Assembly (NCBI GenBank): GCA_002331335.1
Contig: DCZO01000013.1
Location: forward strand, 103,284-167,283
Direction of reading: 5' to 3'
Origin: Nitrospira sp. UBA2082
GTDB taxonomy: Bacteria > Nitrospirota > Nitrospiria > Nitrospirales > Nitrospiraceae
DNA: 64,000 nt
This document shows, piece by piece, positions 40,469-49,952 of the stretch. The notes under the pieces were generated by a model. It did no database searches. It had not been told where the DNA came from and saw nothing but the letters and a program-made list of their open reading frames with translations. The translations under genes and the position numbers were made by a program. Numbering within the stretch: position 1 is the first letter of the stretch; every line of letters starts with the position of its first letter.

Positions 40469-40879
40469 ATGAGAATTCTACTCTCCGCCATTTTCGCCTC
40501 GCTTCCCTTGACGGTCTGGGCTGGGACGGTCGAGATCCCCGTGCCCAACCCGCTCCCTCCTCCAATCATCGGCGACATGGAGAGTGTTGAACCGTCCGAC
40601 GTGACCGAGCGCGACATCGCATATCCGGAGCCGTTCGGCAACCCCTATGGCCCTGATTCAGCAACGAATTTTGAAGCGTTCCGCCCGCATTCCTTCTACG
40701 GGAGTAGCCGCCAGCGCACAACATCGCCCGAACCGGACTGGCTCGACCATCCGTTCGGCCGGTACGGGAACCCCTACTCGCCTGACCCGATGAACCATCG
40801 GTACGACGACGGCCGAACTCATTCGCTTGGCAGCCTGATCGATTTTCCGAACCGAGACGTGTGGACGATAGGACGGTAA
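40469..40879 (+). CDS. Small exported protein with NPYGPD/NPYSPD motifs
   Basis: 136 residues. The first 18 form a signal peptide (MRILLSAIFASLPLTVWA). The mature part is rich in Pro, Tyr, Asn and Asp, and contains two near-repeats: PFGNPYGPDSATNFEAF and RYGNPYSPDPMNHRYDDGR. This motif (NPY-x-PD) occurs in a family of small Pro/Tyr-rich exported proteins. No fold or function is known. A CxxC or lipobox is absent. Confidence 0.66.
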   Translation: MRILLSAIFASLPLTVWAGTVEIPVPNPLPPPIIGDMESVEPSDVTERDIAYPEPFGNPYGPDSATNFEAFRPHSFYGSSRQRTTSPEPDWLDHPFGRYGNPYSPDPMNHRYDDGRTHSLGSLIDFPNRDVWTIGR

Positions 40880-40936
40880 CAGTGATCCATCAGCGAGGCA
40901 GGGCACCACTACTAACCAGAGCGCGTGGAGGCACCC

Positions 40937-42406
40937 ATGGGACGACATAAGATCGGTCTCGTTATTCCTCATCCGGAGGATCAGAAATGGGACTCGGTCT
41001 GGAAACTGTTTCGCACGCCTAATTTGAACCTCCCCACGCTGGCCGCGCTGCTTCCCGAGGATGAATGGGACATCGAGATCCAGGACGAAATCGTCGGACC
41101 GCTGGATTTTACCCGCGACTACGATGTGGTGTTTATCACCGTGACCACCGTCGTCGCGATTCGTGCCTATGAGGTTGCGCGGTTGTTCCGTGAGCGCGGC
41201 GCCAAGGTTGTACTCGGCGGCATTCATCCCTCGACGCTCCCTGACGAGGCCATCAAGCATGCCGATGCGATCGTGATCGGCGAAGGAGAACTGACCGTCC
41301 CGCGGCTGATCGAGGACTTCAAGAAGGGCAAGATGGAACAGCAGTACCGAATGCCGTACATGGTCGACAAATGGGATGAGAAGCCGCCACGCTGGGATCT
41401 CTTGCCCCCGGGCTACATGTTCCGCGATGCCCTGACGGCAACGAGAGGGTGCAATTACCGATGTACATTTTGCTCGATTCATTTGGCCTTGGGTGGCGGC
41501 CAATATGGGTTCCGGAAAAAACCGCCGGCCGATGTCGTGAAGCTCGTCGAGAAAATGAACGGGCCGATGGTGATGTTCTGGGACGACGACTTGTTGTCCG
41601 ACCCGGCCTATACCCGAGAGCTCTGCCAGGCGATGAAGCCGCTCGGGAAGAAGTGGATGAGCCAGATGAGCGCCACGTACGTCGCCCATCATCCTGAATT
41701 GCTCAAGACCCTCAAGGAATCAGGGTGTTCAGCGATGTTTATGGGAATCGAATCGATCAATCAAGAGTCGCTCAAGTCCGTCGATAAGCAGAACCAAGCC
41801 AAGCTGTATGAGGAGATGATCAAGCGCATTCACGATCAGGGAATCGACATTCACGCGGGTTTTATCTGTGGCTTAGACCATGAAGACGTGTTCGACTTCG
41901 AGCGGACCGCGGAATGGGCTACCAAGATGGGATTAGCCGGAGCCCTCTGGCGGATCATGACGCCCTATCCGGGGACCAAACAGTTTGCCGAACTGAAGGC
42001 CGCGGGCCGGATTCTCACCGAAAACTGGACGGCGTATACCGGCGAGCACGTCGTGTACAAACCGGCCAAGATGACGGTGGAACAACTCTATTGGGGGCAT
42101 AAGTGGGCCAAAGGCCAATTCTATTCCTTTAAATCAATTGGACAGCGGGCAATCCAGCGGGCCTCTCAGAACGGGTTCGGGGAGCTGCTCAATATCACCG
42201 GTTGCGGGCTGGGCTATCGCTCCATGTTCCACTTGGCGGCTGATTCTGCGCCGGTGAACGTCTATCGGGACATGAACCATCTGCCGCCACAAGAGGAGCC
42301 GATTGCCTATCGGTTCCCCTATCCGCCGAAAAAGCGGTTCAGTTTCATCACCGACCGCGTGGATCAGCTCCGGGCGAAGGTGCAACCGAGACCCAAGATC
42401 AATTAG
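40937..42406 (+). CDS. B12-binding radical SAM enzyme (HpnJ/HpnP-like type)
   Basis: 489 residues from ATG 40937, behind GTGGAGG. The N-terminal ~150 residues are a cobalamin-binding-like domain (VVLGGIHPSTLPDEAIKHAD and VIGEGELTVPRLIEDF). The radical SAM cluster motif is ATRGCNYRCTFCSIHL, C-x3-C-x2-C. GAGFICGLDHED-like HAGFICGLDHED and the C-terminal TPYPGTKQF complete the family pattern. Enzymes of this group include hopanoid-modifying HpnJ/HpnP and various methyl/alkyl transferases; the substrate here is not shown by neighbours. Confidence 0.86.
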   Translation: MGRHKIGLVIPHPEDQKWDSVWKLFRTPNLNLPTLAALLPEDEWDIEIQDEIVGPLDFTRDYDVVFITVTTVVAIRAYEVARLFRERGAKVVLGGIHPSTLPDEAIKHADAIVIGEGELTVPRLIEDFKKGKMEQQYRMPYMVDKWDEKPPRWDLLPPGYMFRDALTATRGCNYRCTFCSIHLALGGGQYGFRKKPPADVVKLVEKMNGPMVMFWDDDLLSDPAYTRELCQAMKPLGKKWMSQMSATYVAHHPELLKTLKESGCSAMFMGIESINQESLKSVDKQNQAKLYEEMIKRIHDQGIDIHAGFICGLDHEDVFDFERTAEWATKMGLAGALWRIMTPYPGTKQFAELKAAGRILTENWTAYTGEHVVYKPAKMTVEQLYWGHKWAKGQFYSFKSIGQRAIQRASQNGFGELLNITGCGLGYRSMFHLAADSAPVNVYRDMNHLPPQEEPIAYRFPYPPKKRFSFITDRVDQLRAKVQPRPKIN

Positions 42407-42512
42407 TGCTGATCGAGGTCGGGGGCGTGGTATGGGACGAACATCCGAGTACATCCCATCTATAGGCAACAGATGATTGGTATAATGACCTCTCTCGTTG
42501 GGGGAGGTTACG

Positions 42513-42935
42513 ATGCATGTATGCCGAGTTGGCCTCTGGCTGGCAGTAGCGGTACTGCCTCTGGTTTATGCACCGGTGCAAGCTGAATGGGTCGCGCTTG
42601 AGGCTCGGTATCAGTTGCATCCCTTGCAGACCGTATACGTCGATCCCGGCACTATCCACCGAGAGGGGCACCTGGTGACTCTCTCGGCCCTGATCGATTG
42701 GAAAGCCATGCAGGGAGGGCGTTCACCCACCCGTTTTTACTCCACCACACTCAGCAAGCAATTTGATTGTAAGGAAAAGCTGGTTCGGACCCTGGCGGCC
42801 ACGGATTTCTATGACCATATGGGGACAGCGGAGATGATTGGTGGCGGGAGGAACACAGGCGACGGCCACTGGATTATCGTGGAGCCTGAAACACTCAATC
42901 AGGGCTTGTGGAAAACAGCTTGCGAGAAACCGTAG
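42513..42935 (+). CDS. Exported surface-adhesin protein E-like protein
   Basis: 140 residues from ATG 42513, behind GGGGGAGG. The signal peptide (VGLWLAVAVLPLVYAPVQA) is cleaved before EWV. The mature domain has a YSTTLSKQFDCKEKLVRTL pattern that resembles the surface-adhesin E-like domain, with a Cys pair (FDCKEK and TACEKP). TATAAT occurs at 42481-42486, but no good -35 sits 17 bp upstream. Family assignment is moderate; members are small periplasmic or surface proteins with no settled function. Confidence 0.66.
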   Translation: MHVCRVGLWLAVAVLPLVYAPVQAEWVALEARYQLHPLQTVYVDPGTIHREGHLVTLSALIDWKAMQGGRSPTRFYSTTLSKQFDCKEKLVRTLAATDFYDHMGTAEMIGGGRNTGDGHWIIVEPETLNQGLWKTACEKP

Positions 42936-42996
42936 CGGATCCCGCCACCGTCCACGGCTTCACCGATATATTCTATTTGTTAGACGTTCTCTGTCT

Positions 42997-43992
42997 CTAG
43001 CTATGTATCGACAGCGAAATCGACGTGTAACGAACAGCCTGATACGCAACCAAGAGGGTGCTGTTGGGTGACAGCGGAGCCTGGTTCGCCGGTGGCTCGA
43101 CACCCTGTTCTGTGACTTCCTGCCTCTGCCGCAAGTCCTTGACGAGATCTTCCCGAAGCTGTTGTAGGACACTCGGCAGATGCTTGAGGATCTTGCGTGT
43201 CTCCAGTTGTGTGTTCTTCAGAGAATCAAAGACCTGTTGAACCAACGAGGCAGGCTCCTGGGCCGCCTGTATCGGTGCGCTGAGACGGATTCCGTCGGCA
43301 GGGTTTTGAACAGGCGCAGCAGATGAAGGAGGGGTGGGCGCCGTGGTACCGGTGGGCGGTTGCGGGATCGCCGCTGCCGCCGCAGGCGCTCCACCCTGGG
43401 TACCCGTTGAGGATGGTGCGGTGGAAGTCTGGGACTCCTGTGGGCGAGGCACAGCCGGCTGCCCGGTTACCTCTGCCGCAATCTGCGCGGCGAGCACCGT
43501 GACCGATCGTTCGACATCTACACGCAGATCCAGGCCGGACAGCGAAGATAAGTTTCCGAAACGCTCGGCCAATCGTGCCGTTTTGGCAAGTGCTGCTTCA
43601 TCTTGCCCCGAAAAGAACTTTCTGAAGATATTGGATACGTTGCGGAATAACTTCTCAAGATCTTTCAACTCCTGCTCATTCAGATCGCCGTCAACGGTGA
43701 CCCCGACCTCCCGTTTCAGCGAGGCCTCGAGATACTTGGCTTTGACGTCCACCGTTCCCTTGTCGGTTTGGACGTTGGAGGTATAGTTCACCGCACGGTA
43801 GTCGTACTCAAGATCCGCCGTGAGCGTGATCTTGTCGCCTTCCGCGGTTGTAACGCTGAGGCGCCCTTCAAGATCGTTGGAGATCGCCACGGCGCTGACC
43901 TTGGTGTCCAACCGTTGCGTGCCTGCGCCGGTTGCAGCAGGGCTGTGAAAGAACTGTTTGGGGTCGAATTGAGCCAAGGCTTGAGTCGGCAT
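42997..43992 (-). CDS. Protein of unknown function with a Pro/Ala-rich hinge
   Basis: 331 residues. The N-terminal ~165 form a mixed region with a strand-rich part (EGDKITLTADLEYDYRAVNY) followed by helices (LNEQELKDLEKLFRNVSNIF, AALAKTARLAERFGNLSSL). A long Ala/Pro/Thr-rich linker (~175-245) leads to a C-terminal helical part (QQVFDSLKNTQLETRKILKH). No signal peptide or membrane span. I do not recognise the family. No ribosome-binding site is decisive. It sits between the surface-adhesin-like gene and the DUF3015 gene. Confidence 0.6.
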   Translation of the reverse strand: MPTQALAQFDPKQFFHSPAATGAGTQRLDTKVSAVAISNDLEGRLSVTTAEGDKITLTADLEYDYRAVNYTSNVQTDKGTVDVKAKYLEASLKREVGVTVDGDLNEQELKDLEKLFRNVSNIFRKFFSGQDEAALAKTARLAERFGNLSSLSGLDLRVDVERSVTVLAAQIAAEVTGQPAVPRPQESQTSTAPSSTGTQGGAPAAAAAIPQPPTGTTAPTPPSSAAPVQNPADGIRLSAPIQAAQEPASLVQQVFDSLKNTQLETRKILKHLPSVLQQLREDLVKDLRQRQEVTEQGVEPPANQAPLSPNSTLLVAYQAVRYTSISLSIHS

Positions 43993-44139
43993 GTCGGGTT
44001 CCCCTCAATGAATGGACGGAATGTGCGATCTCATATAGATTCCCTATCGGTAGGCTGTTGCGCGATCTTGAGGGACCGTGGACAATAGGGCGCACCGCGC
44101 GCCGGCAATTTGTTCTTAATTGATGAAGGAGGTGCTTCC

Positions 44140-44547
44140 ATGAAAACCTTCTCTCCGGTTGTCTTAGCTGCCGCGATGCTGGCCGTTCTTCAAACGACCG
44201 GCTGCACCATAAAAGGGACAATCAACCAGATCACGGATACGACGTCTAACGTGACCGGCACCACATCGGGAGCTGCCTGGTGGAATGAAGACGGCCAGAT
44301 CAAGCCGGGCTTCAAAGCTGCCGCATTCGCGGCTGCAACCTTCAGGAACCTTGAGCACGACATCGCCACAGGAAGGGGCGAGTATCTGACGTCCATGAGC
44401 GTGCTGCTGGGGGTTCCTGAAGAGCGGCGATCGGCCTTCTTTTCCGCTGCTCAAGCGCGGTATGCCCAGGCGAAGGATCGACAGCCAATGGAGATTGAAA
44501 CCTTGCTCCCGATTCTTCAAAATACAAGCGGTGAGCGTTTCCGATAA
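44140..44547 (+). CDS. DUF3015-like lipoprotein
   Basis: 135 residues from ATG 44140, behind GAAGGAGG. The leader ends in LQTTGC, a lipobox. AATFRNLEHDIATGRGEYLT then SMSVLLGVPEERRSAFFSAA matches the DUF3015 core of paired helices. Family function is unknown. It is divergent from the Pro-rich protein gene and precedes the universal-stress gene by 27 bp on the same strand. Confidence 0.76.
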   Translation: MKTFSPVVLAAAMLAVLQTTGCTIKGTINQITDTTSNVTGTTSGAAWWNEDGQIKPGFKAAAFAAATFRNLEHDIATGRGEYLTSMSVLLGVPEERRSAFFSAAQARYAQAKDRQPMEIETLLPILQNTSGERFR

Positions 44548-44574
44548 TGTCGATCGTTCGTCAGACGGGATCTG

Positions 44575-45432
44575 ATGTCCGCACCATCAGCTGACATGCC
44601 GTTGCCGTGGGGGACAATTTTTCACCCCACGGACTTCTCTCTCGACAGCCATACGGCACTGCTGCACGCTGTGAAGCTGGCCGCTGCAACAAAGGCCGAG
44701 CTGTCGATCATGCACATCGATCCGGAAGTCGCACGGGGTGACTTCGAGGACTTTCCCCGGGTCAGTCCGATTCTTAAACGGTGGAAACTCCTTCCGCCTG
44801 GCAGCGGGGAAGAACATGTTGCTCAAGCGGGTTTGTCAATGCAGAAAACCCGCGCCACATCACGCAATCCGACTGAAGCGCTGCTTCGCCAGTTGGCCGC
44901 TCATCCCGCCGATCTCCTCATTATGGCGACGCATCAGTTCGGAGCCTTCGAGCGGTGGCAGCATCGGGCTGTCGCGGAGCCGGTGGCCCGCATCAGTCAT
45001 ACCCCTACCCTGTTCGTGCCGACGCATGTCGAAGGATTCGTGGTGAAGGAAACCGGGGAGCCAAAACTCCGCCGCGTGCTCATTCCTGTCAATGAGAAGC
45101 CCGATCCCCAGATGGCCATCGATCTGACTGCGCGGCTGGCGTTGACTCTGGGGTGCGAGGGACTGACCGGTCTCCTGATCCATGTGGGAGACGACCGAAT
45201 GCTCAGCGCACTTCGCTATCCCATGCACAATGGCCTGGTGTGGCGCACCATGATCTGCCACGGGGATGTTGTCGATGTCATCTTGGGAATGGGAGCGGAC
45301 TTCGACGTGGATCTGATCGTCATGGCGACCGAGGGACACCATTCAATACTCGACATGATGCGTGGCAGCACCATGGAGCGTGTGTTGCGTGGCGCGCGCT
45401 GCCCGCTCCTGGCCATTCCGGCACCGCAGTAG
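44575..45432 (+). CDS. Tandem universal stress protein
   Basis: 285 residues with two UspA-like domains. Domain 1 starts GTIFHPTDFSLDSHTALLHA and has the end LLIMATHQFGAFERW. Domain 2 starts RRVLIPVNEKPDPQMAIDLT and ends DLIVMATEGHHSILDMMRGS, TMERVLRGARCPLLAIPA. The ATP-binding G-x2-G-x9-G(S/T) appears partly (MRGSTMERVL). Double Usp proteins act in stress survival; no specific partner is seen. The gene is convergent with lhr, with a gap of 6 bp. Confidence 0.9.
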   Translation: MSAPSADMPLPWGTIFHPTDFSLDSHTALLHAVKLAAATKAELSIMHIDPEVARGDFEDFPRVSPILKRWKLLPPGSGEEHVAQAGLSMQKTRATSRNPTEALLRQLAAHPADLLIMATHQFGAFERWQHRAVAEPVARISHTPTLFVPTHVEGFVVKETGEPKLRRVLIPVNEKPDPQMAIDLTARLALTLGCEGLTGLLIHVGDDRMLSALRYPMHNGLVWRTMICHGDVVDVILGMGADFDVDLIVMATEGHHSILDMMRGSTMERVLRGARCPLLAIPAPQ

Positions 45433-45438
45433 CCTGGC

Positions 45439-48400
45439 CTATCCAGTTGCCGCGGTAAGCTGACTTGCGCCCGGTATTTCGCCGCGCCCTGTTACCACCC
45501 GGGTAATCATCCCGTCTCTGAACACCAAGAAGTTCGTGGTTACAGCGGGAATGCGAGGCCCCGGGAGGATACTCCCGGCCAGGTTGAGTGGATCGCAAGC
45601 GGAAACCTTGACTTCGTAAGCAGCATGACTCCCGCTCTTCCGGGTCGTGCGCAAGGCCTCAACCGCCTCCGGCAGCGCAAACTGGTCCCCGACAAATCCG
45701 GACACGAACCGCCCGCCTCGGATCTCCCCCGTCATTTCCATCCGCCGATACTGAATCAGCAGATCTCTCCAGGACGGTGCGAGGGTCTCGCGCATCAGCA
45801 CATCCCGGAAGACCACCCCGTAACGGCGTAACAATTGCCGCGCGACGCGTTCCTTCATGCCGGCGCTCGACAGCGGGCCGCCTCCGGCTGGCGGGAGCAA
45901 TGACCACCGTCCGGCGGCATGGCGCGGACGGCGAGACCGTTCCCGTCCTTCCGCCCTCCGGCGATGAGGATCGATCAGGGCACGAAGATTATCAAAACCA
46001 TCGGCTGTGACGACGCCGGCGGCAATCAATTCCCACAGGCCTTCTTCCACCTCGGCGGCCAGAGATCCGGTTGCACGCACAAGATCGGCGAAGAAACAGG
46101 CGCCGCGTTCGGTAAGCGTACGCCGAAGATTCTGCGCAACGACACCGAGGCCGCAGAATGAGTCCACCGGTGTGCTTTCCGTTGTGTCCCGGAACGCCTC
46201 CAAGAGCCATTCACAGTCCTCTCGCGGGAAGAGGCTGATCGGGGCCACGCTGGTCGCCAGGATCCGAGCCGGGCGCGCACCCTCGGCGGGCCCCATCAGA
46301 CGCGGATGAGGTGAGAGCCGTCCCCAGCTCACGGCGCCGCTCAAACAGAGCCGGTCCAACAGCTCCGGTTCATACTTCGTCAGTCTCAGGCGCAAGAGGT
46401 GCGGCTCCCACGTGGAGGCGGCGGATTCAAACCCGGCCAATTGCCTGACCGTTTCCAAGAGCCCAGTTTCCCCGTGCAGTCTGGAGCCTGGCGCGACATG
46501 CTGCCATTGGAGCAAGAACTTCATGAAGTCGGCTGCTGTGACCGGTTCCACGTCCTTGCGCAGTTTGCCGATCGTCAGCCGGTGGATGCGCGCTAACAAT
46601 CGGCGATGGCACCATTCCGTCTCTGAGGAAACGTCGCCGGCCCGTTGAGTGGTGAGTTGTGCATTGAGGGTGGGAGGCCCGGGCCGAAAACGGCCACGGA
46701 GAATCTGTCCGGACGTTTCGAGGCGGAGCATGGCATGCGCGACTTGTTCCGGGGCAAGATACAGGCGGTCGGCCAACTCGACCGTGGTCGTCGGACCGAT
46801 ACTCTCCATCCATCCCAGTACGATGGCTTCCAAGACAGTGTCATCCCCGCAGGTTAACAGCCGTTCGAGCCGCTCTCGATTCTCAGCCGCCACATAGCCA
46901 CTGGCTCCGTGAGGAGTATCGGGCGAGGTGCGAGGGATCATGCGAACGACACGATAAGACTCAATGAGCGCCGGCAGGTAACCGGCCCATTCATTCGGGA
47001 TTGGTTCGGGCAGCCACATCAGGGTCAGCAGCGCATCGTGCAGTTCGTCCGGATCACGGACAACAGGCCAGGATTCCCGCATCACCTCGTCGATCGCCGA
47101 CGGATCGAGCGCCCCGACCTGCCCAGCCATATCCGGAGGGAGGCTTCTGCGCATCTCCACGGCGCGGGCTCGACGCTCTTCCAGCGGCGCATCATCAAGA
47201 AACGCATAAGGATTCGCGTTCAGAATTTCATGGGAAAACGGCGAAGGTGCCGGCGTATCCACGGCGACGCATCGGATGGAGCCCTGCTCGATGCATGCAA
47301 GGATGTGCGTGAGGCCTTCGACATCCATCGCTTCCGTGAGGCAATCCCTGACCGTCTCGTTTACCAGCGGATGATCCGGGATTTGTCGCGTGCGCTCACC
47401 GACCATATTGTCCTGACAAGCCAGCGCGTCAGGAAACACGGCTGCCAGCAGGTCTTCAGCCTTCATCCGCTGAATCTGGGGTGGAACTTTCTTGCCATTG
47501 GAGAACCGAAGCAGCGCGAGCGCCCGCGACGCGTTCCATCGCCAGCGGGTCATGAACATCGGCGCCTGCAGCACGGCCTGAACCAGGACCTCACACACGG
47601 AATTCGAACGGAGATAGCTGAACACCGAATCCAACGGAAAACTGTGCCGCTCGCCGAGCGAGATGACAAGGCCGTTGTCCGTCGCCGCAGCCTGCAGCTC
47701 AAAATCAAACGTGACGCAAAAGCGTTTTCGAAGGGCGAGCCCCCATGCCCGGTTGATGCGGCCGCCGAACGGCGCATGGATGACCAACTGCATCCCGCCG
47801 CTTTCATCGAAGAACCGCTCGGCGATGATGGTGCCTTGGGTCGGCACAGTTCCCAGCACGGCGACTCCGGCTTGAACGTAGGCCGCGGCCTGCTCAGCAC
47901 CCCGCTGATCCACGCGGCACTCGACTTTCAACCAGGCGATGGTTGATAACTGACGGCCGATCACCTGATCGGGGCAAGAGAGCCGATCCGCCACTTCCCG
48001 GCGCAATGCCGCCACTGCCGCTGACAACTCCGCTGTCCGCGAGGGAGCTTCACCGCGCCAGAAGGGGATATTGGGTGGAGCGCCCTGTGCGTCTTCCACC
48101 CGTACCTTTCCCGCTTCGATGCCTTTGATGCGCCACGAGGTATTCCCCAGCAGCATGATGTCGCCGGCCAAGCTCTCCACGGCAAAATCTTCATCGACCG
48201 ATCCCACGATGGTTCCGTCCGGCTCGGCCACGACGGCGTAATTCGCCGTATCCGGAATCGCTCCTCCGGACGTGATGGCCGCGAGTCGCGCTCCGCGCCG
48301 CCCCTTGAGCCGGCGGTTGATGCGGTCATGAAAGAGGTACGCCTGCCCTCGACCTCGTGATGTCGCAATGCCGTCAGCCAGCATCCGCACGACGGCATCG

Positions 48401-49890
48401 AATTCCCCCCGCGCCAAGTCCCGATAGGGATAGGCCCGGCGGCAGAGCGTGAACAATTCATCTTCGTGCCAGGTTTGACTGGCGGCGGCGGCCACGATCT
48501 GCTGCGCCAGAATATCCAGCGGCGCCACCGGCACCTCGATCTGATCCAGGATGCCGATACGGATCGCCCGTACGAGCGCCGCGCATTCCAGCAATTCATC
48601 CCGCGTCATGGCGAACAGCCGCCCTTTGGGAATCGCCGTAATCCAATGGCCTGCCCGCCCCACCCGCTGCAGGCAGGTGGCAATGGCACGCGGCGACCCG
48701 ATTTGACAGACGAGATCCACCGTGCCCACATCGATGCCGAGTTCCAAGGAGGCCGTGGCGATGACGACGCGTGTCTTGCCGGTCTTCAGACGTTCTTCCG
48801 CCTGGAGCCGGATCTGCCTCGAGAGGCTCCCATGGTGCGCCGCCACGGCGTCGGACCCCAAGTCGTGAAGGCGCTCTTCAAGCGAATGCGCGACCCGTTC
48901 GGCCAACCGTCTGGTGTTCACAAAAACCAGCGTCGAGCGATGTTGCCGAACCAGTTCCGCGACTCGATCGTACACGTCCGCCCAGATCGCATTTGTGGCA
49001 ATGGCGCTCAATTCGTCCTTCGGCACCTCCACCGCAAGGTCGAGTTCGCGGCGAAACCCCACGTCGATGATGGTGCAAGGCGGAGGGCCGATGGCATTTG
49101 TTGAATCGGACACGGATAACGCTCGATGGTTGACGGATGGCGGGGCCTCAGCCAAAGAGCGGATTGCTGATAGCTGATGGCTGGCGGCTTTCTCCGGCAC
49201 CAATGACGGTTGACGGTTGGCGATTGCCGCGTGTCGACTGCCGACCAGAAATTCTGCCACCAAATCAATCGGACGTTGTGTGGCCGAGAGGCCGATGCGC
49301 TGTGGTTTCGCAGGGGTCAGCGCGTCCAGCCGTTCCAGCGACAACGCGAGATGCGCGCCGCGCTTGTTTGGAGCGAGGGCATGGATTTCATCCACAATGA
49401 CGGTACGGATGGTCTGGAGCAGCCGGCGGCTTTTCTCGGCGGTCAGGAGAATGAAGAGCGATTCCGGCGTCGTCACGAGGATGTGCGGCGGCCGCTTCAA
49501 CATCTGCTGCCGATCCACCATCGGTGTGTCGCCCGTCCGGACCAGCACCCGGAGGTCCGGTATCAAGAGGCCGGCTTGAAGCGCCATCTGACCGATTTCG
49601 GCCAGCGGCTTCTGCAAGTTCTTCTGAACGTCGTTGCTCAGAGCTTTCAGCGGCGACACGTAGAGCACATGGGTATGATCGGCAAGTTCGCGTGCAAGAG
49701 CCTGCCTGAAAAGCCCGTCGATACAGGAGAGAAAGGCCGCGAGGGTCTTGCCGGATCCCGTCGGCGCGGCAATCAGCGCATCGGTTCCGGATTGAATGGC
49801 CGGCCACGCTTGTTGCTGCACGTCGGTCGGTTCCCCGACGTGGGAGTGAAACCATTCGGCAATGAGAGGGTGAAATCCCGAGAGCGGCAT
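45439..49890 (-). CDS. lhr: Lhr-family large superfamily 2 helicase
   Basis: 1483 residues from the ATG complementary to 49888-49890 (MPLSGFHPLIAEWFHSHVGE), matching the family start. Helicase motifs: AAPTGSGKTLAAF (I), VDEIHALAPNKRGAH (II, DEIH), GLSAT (III), TLVFVNTRRLAERVAH (IV), VVIATASLELGIDVGTVDLV (V) and QRVGRAGHW (VI). The winged helix, Lhr-core and the ~600-residue C-terminal extension follow, so it is the long form. Lhr unwinds RNA:DNA or DNA and acts in repair. Between motifs III and IV, residues ~220-265 hold an in-frame insertion of word-repeat origin (see findings). Confidence 0.92.
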   Translation of the reverse strand: MPLSGFHPLIAEWFHSHVGEPTDVQQQAWPAIQSGTDALIAAPTGSGKTLAAFLSCIDGLFRQALARELADHTHVLYVSPLKALSNDVQKNLQKPLAEIGQMALQAGLLIPDLRVLVRTGDTPMVDRQQMLKRPPHILVTTPESLFILLTAEKSRRLLQTIRTVIVDEIHALAPNKRGAHLALSLERLDALTPAKPQRIGLSATQRPIDLVAEFLVGSRHAAIANRQPSLVPEKAASHQLSAIRSLAEAPPSVNHRALSVSDSTNAIGPPPCTIIDVGFRRELDLAVEVPKDELSAIATNAIWADVYDRVAELVRQHRSTLVFVNTRRLAERVAHSLEERLHDLGSDAVAAHHGSLSRQIRLQAEERLKTGKTRVVIATASLELGIDVGTVDLVCQIGSPRAIATCLQRVGRAGHWITAIPKGRLFAMTRDELLECAALVRAIRIGILDQIEVPVAPLDILAQQIVAAAASQTWHEDELFTLCRRAYPYRDLARGEFDAVVRMLADGIATSRGRGQAYLFHDRINRRLKGRRGARLAAITSGGAIPDTANYAVVAEPDGTIVGSVDEDFAVESLAGDIMLLGNTSWRIKGIEAGKVRVEDAQGAPPNIPFWRGEAPSRTAELSAAVAALRREVADRLSCPDQVIGRQLSTIAWLKVECRVDQRGAEQAAAYVQAGVAVLGTVPTQGTIIAERFFDESGGMQLVIHAPFGGRINRAWGLALRKRFCVTFDFELQAAATDNGLVISLGERHSFPLDSVFSYLRSNSVCEVLVQAVLQAPMFMTRWRWNASRALALLRFSNGKKVPPQIQRMKAEDLLAAVFPDALACQDNMVGERTRQIPDHPLVNETVRDCLTEAMDVEGLTHILACIEQGSIRCVAVDTPAPSPFSHEILNANPYAFLDDAPLEERRARAVEMRRSLPPDMAGQVGALDPSAIDEVMRESWPVVRDPDELHDALLTLMWLPEPIPNEWAGYLPALIESYRVVRMIPRTSPDTPHGASGYVAAENRERLERLLTCGDDTVLEAIVLGWMESIGPTTTVELADRLYLAPEQVAHAMLRLETSGQILRGRFRPGPPTLNAQLTTQRAGDVSSETEWCHRRLLARIHRLTIGKLRKDVEPVTAADFMKFLLQWQHVAPGSRLHGETGLLETVRQLAGFESAASTWEPHLLRLRLTKYEPELLDRLCLSGAVSWGRLSPHPRLMGPAEGARPARILATSVAPISLFPREDCEWLLEAFRDTTESTPVDSFCGLGVVAQNLRRTLTERGACFFADLVRATGSLAAEVEEGLWELIAAGVVTADGFDNLRALIDPHRRRAEGRERSRRPRHAAGRWSLLPPAGGGPLSSAGMKERVARQLLRRYGVVFRDVLMRETLAPSWRDLLIQYRRMEMTGEIRGGRFVSGFVGDQFALPEAVEALRTTRKSGSHAAYEVKVSACDPLNLAGSILPGPRIPAVTTNFLVFRDGMITRVVTGRGEIPGASQLTAATG
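49125..49229. repeat. Short-word repeats inside the lhr coding region
   Basis: On the plus strand the words GATGGTTGACGGATGG (49125-49140), GATTGCTGATAGCTGATGGC (49162-49181) and ATGACGGTTGACGGTTGG (49203-49220) occur within about 100 bp. They read like the iterated seven-base words found in gaps of the same genome (TGCTGAGT at 61081, GCTGATGGCATATGGC at 60041). In lhr they are in frame and add residues such as NRQPS, SHQLSAI and SVNHRAL between motifs III and IV. Confidence 0.6.
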
Positions 49891-49952
49891 GGCGTGGAAT
49901 CTTACCACGCTACAGACGCGCAAACTATTCTGGAAAGTTGGTCAGTACTCCG

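Noticed and set aside
46909..47946. 345-residue plus-strand open frame under lhr
   Set aside because: Antisense shadow of the lhr coding region with no recognisable domain and no ribosome-binding site.
49125..49229. CRISPR array in or near lhr, or at 61081-61148
   Set aside because: Words are 7-16 bases, not separated by unique spacers, and one set is in frame within a protein. No cas genes are present.
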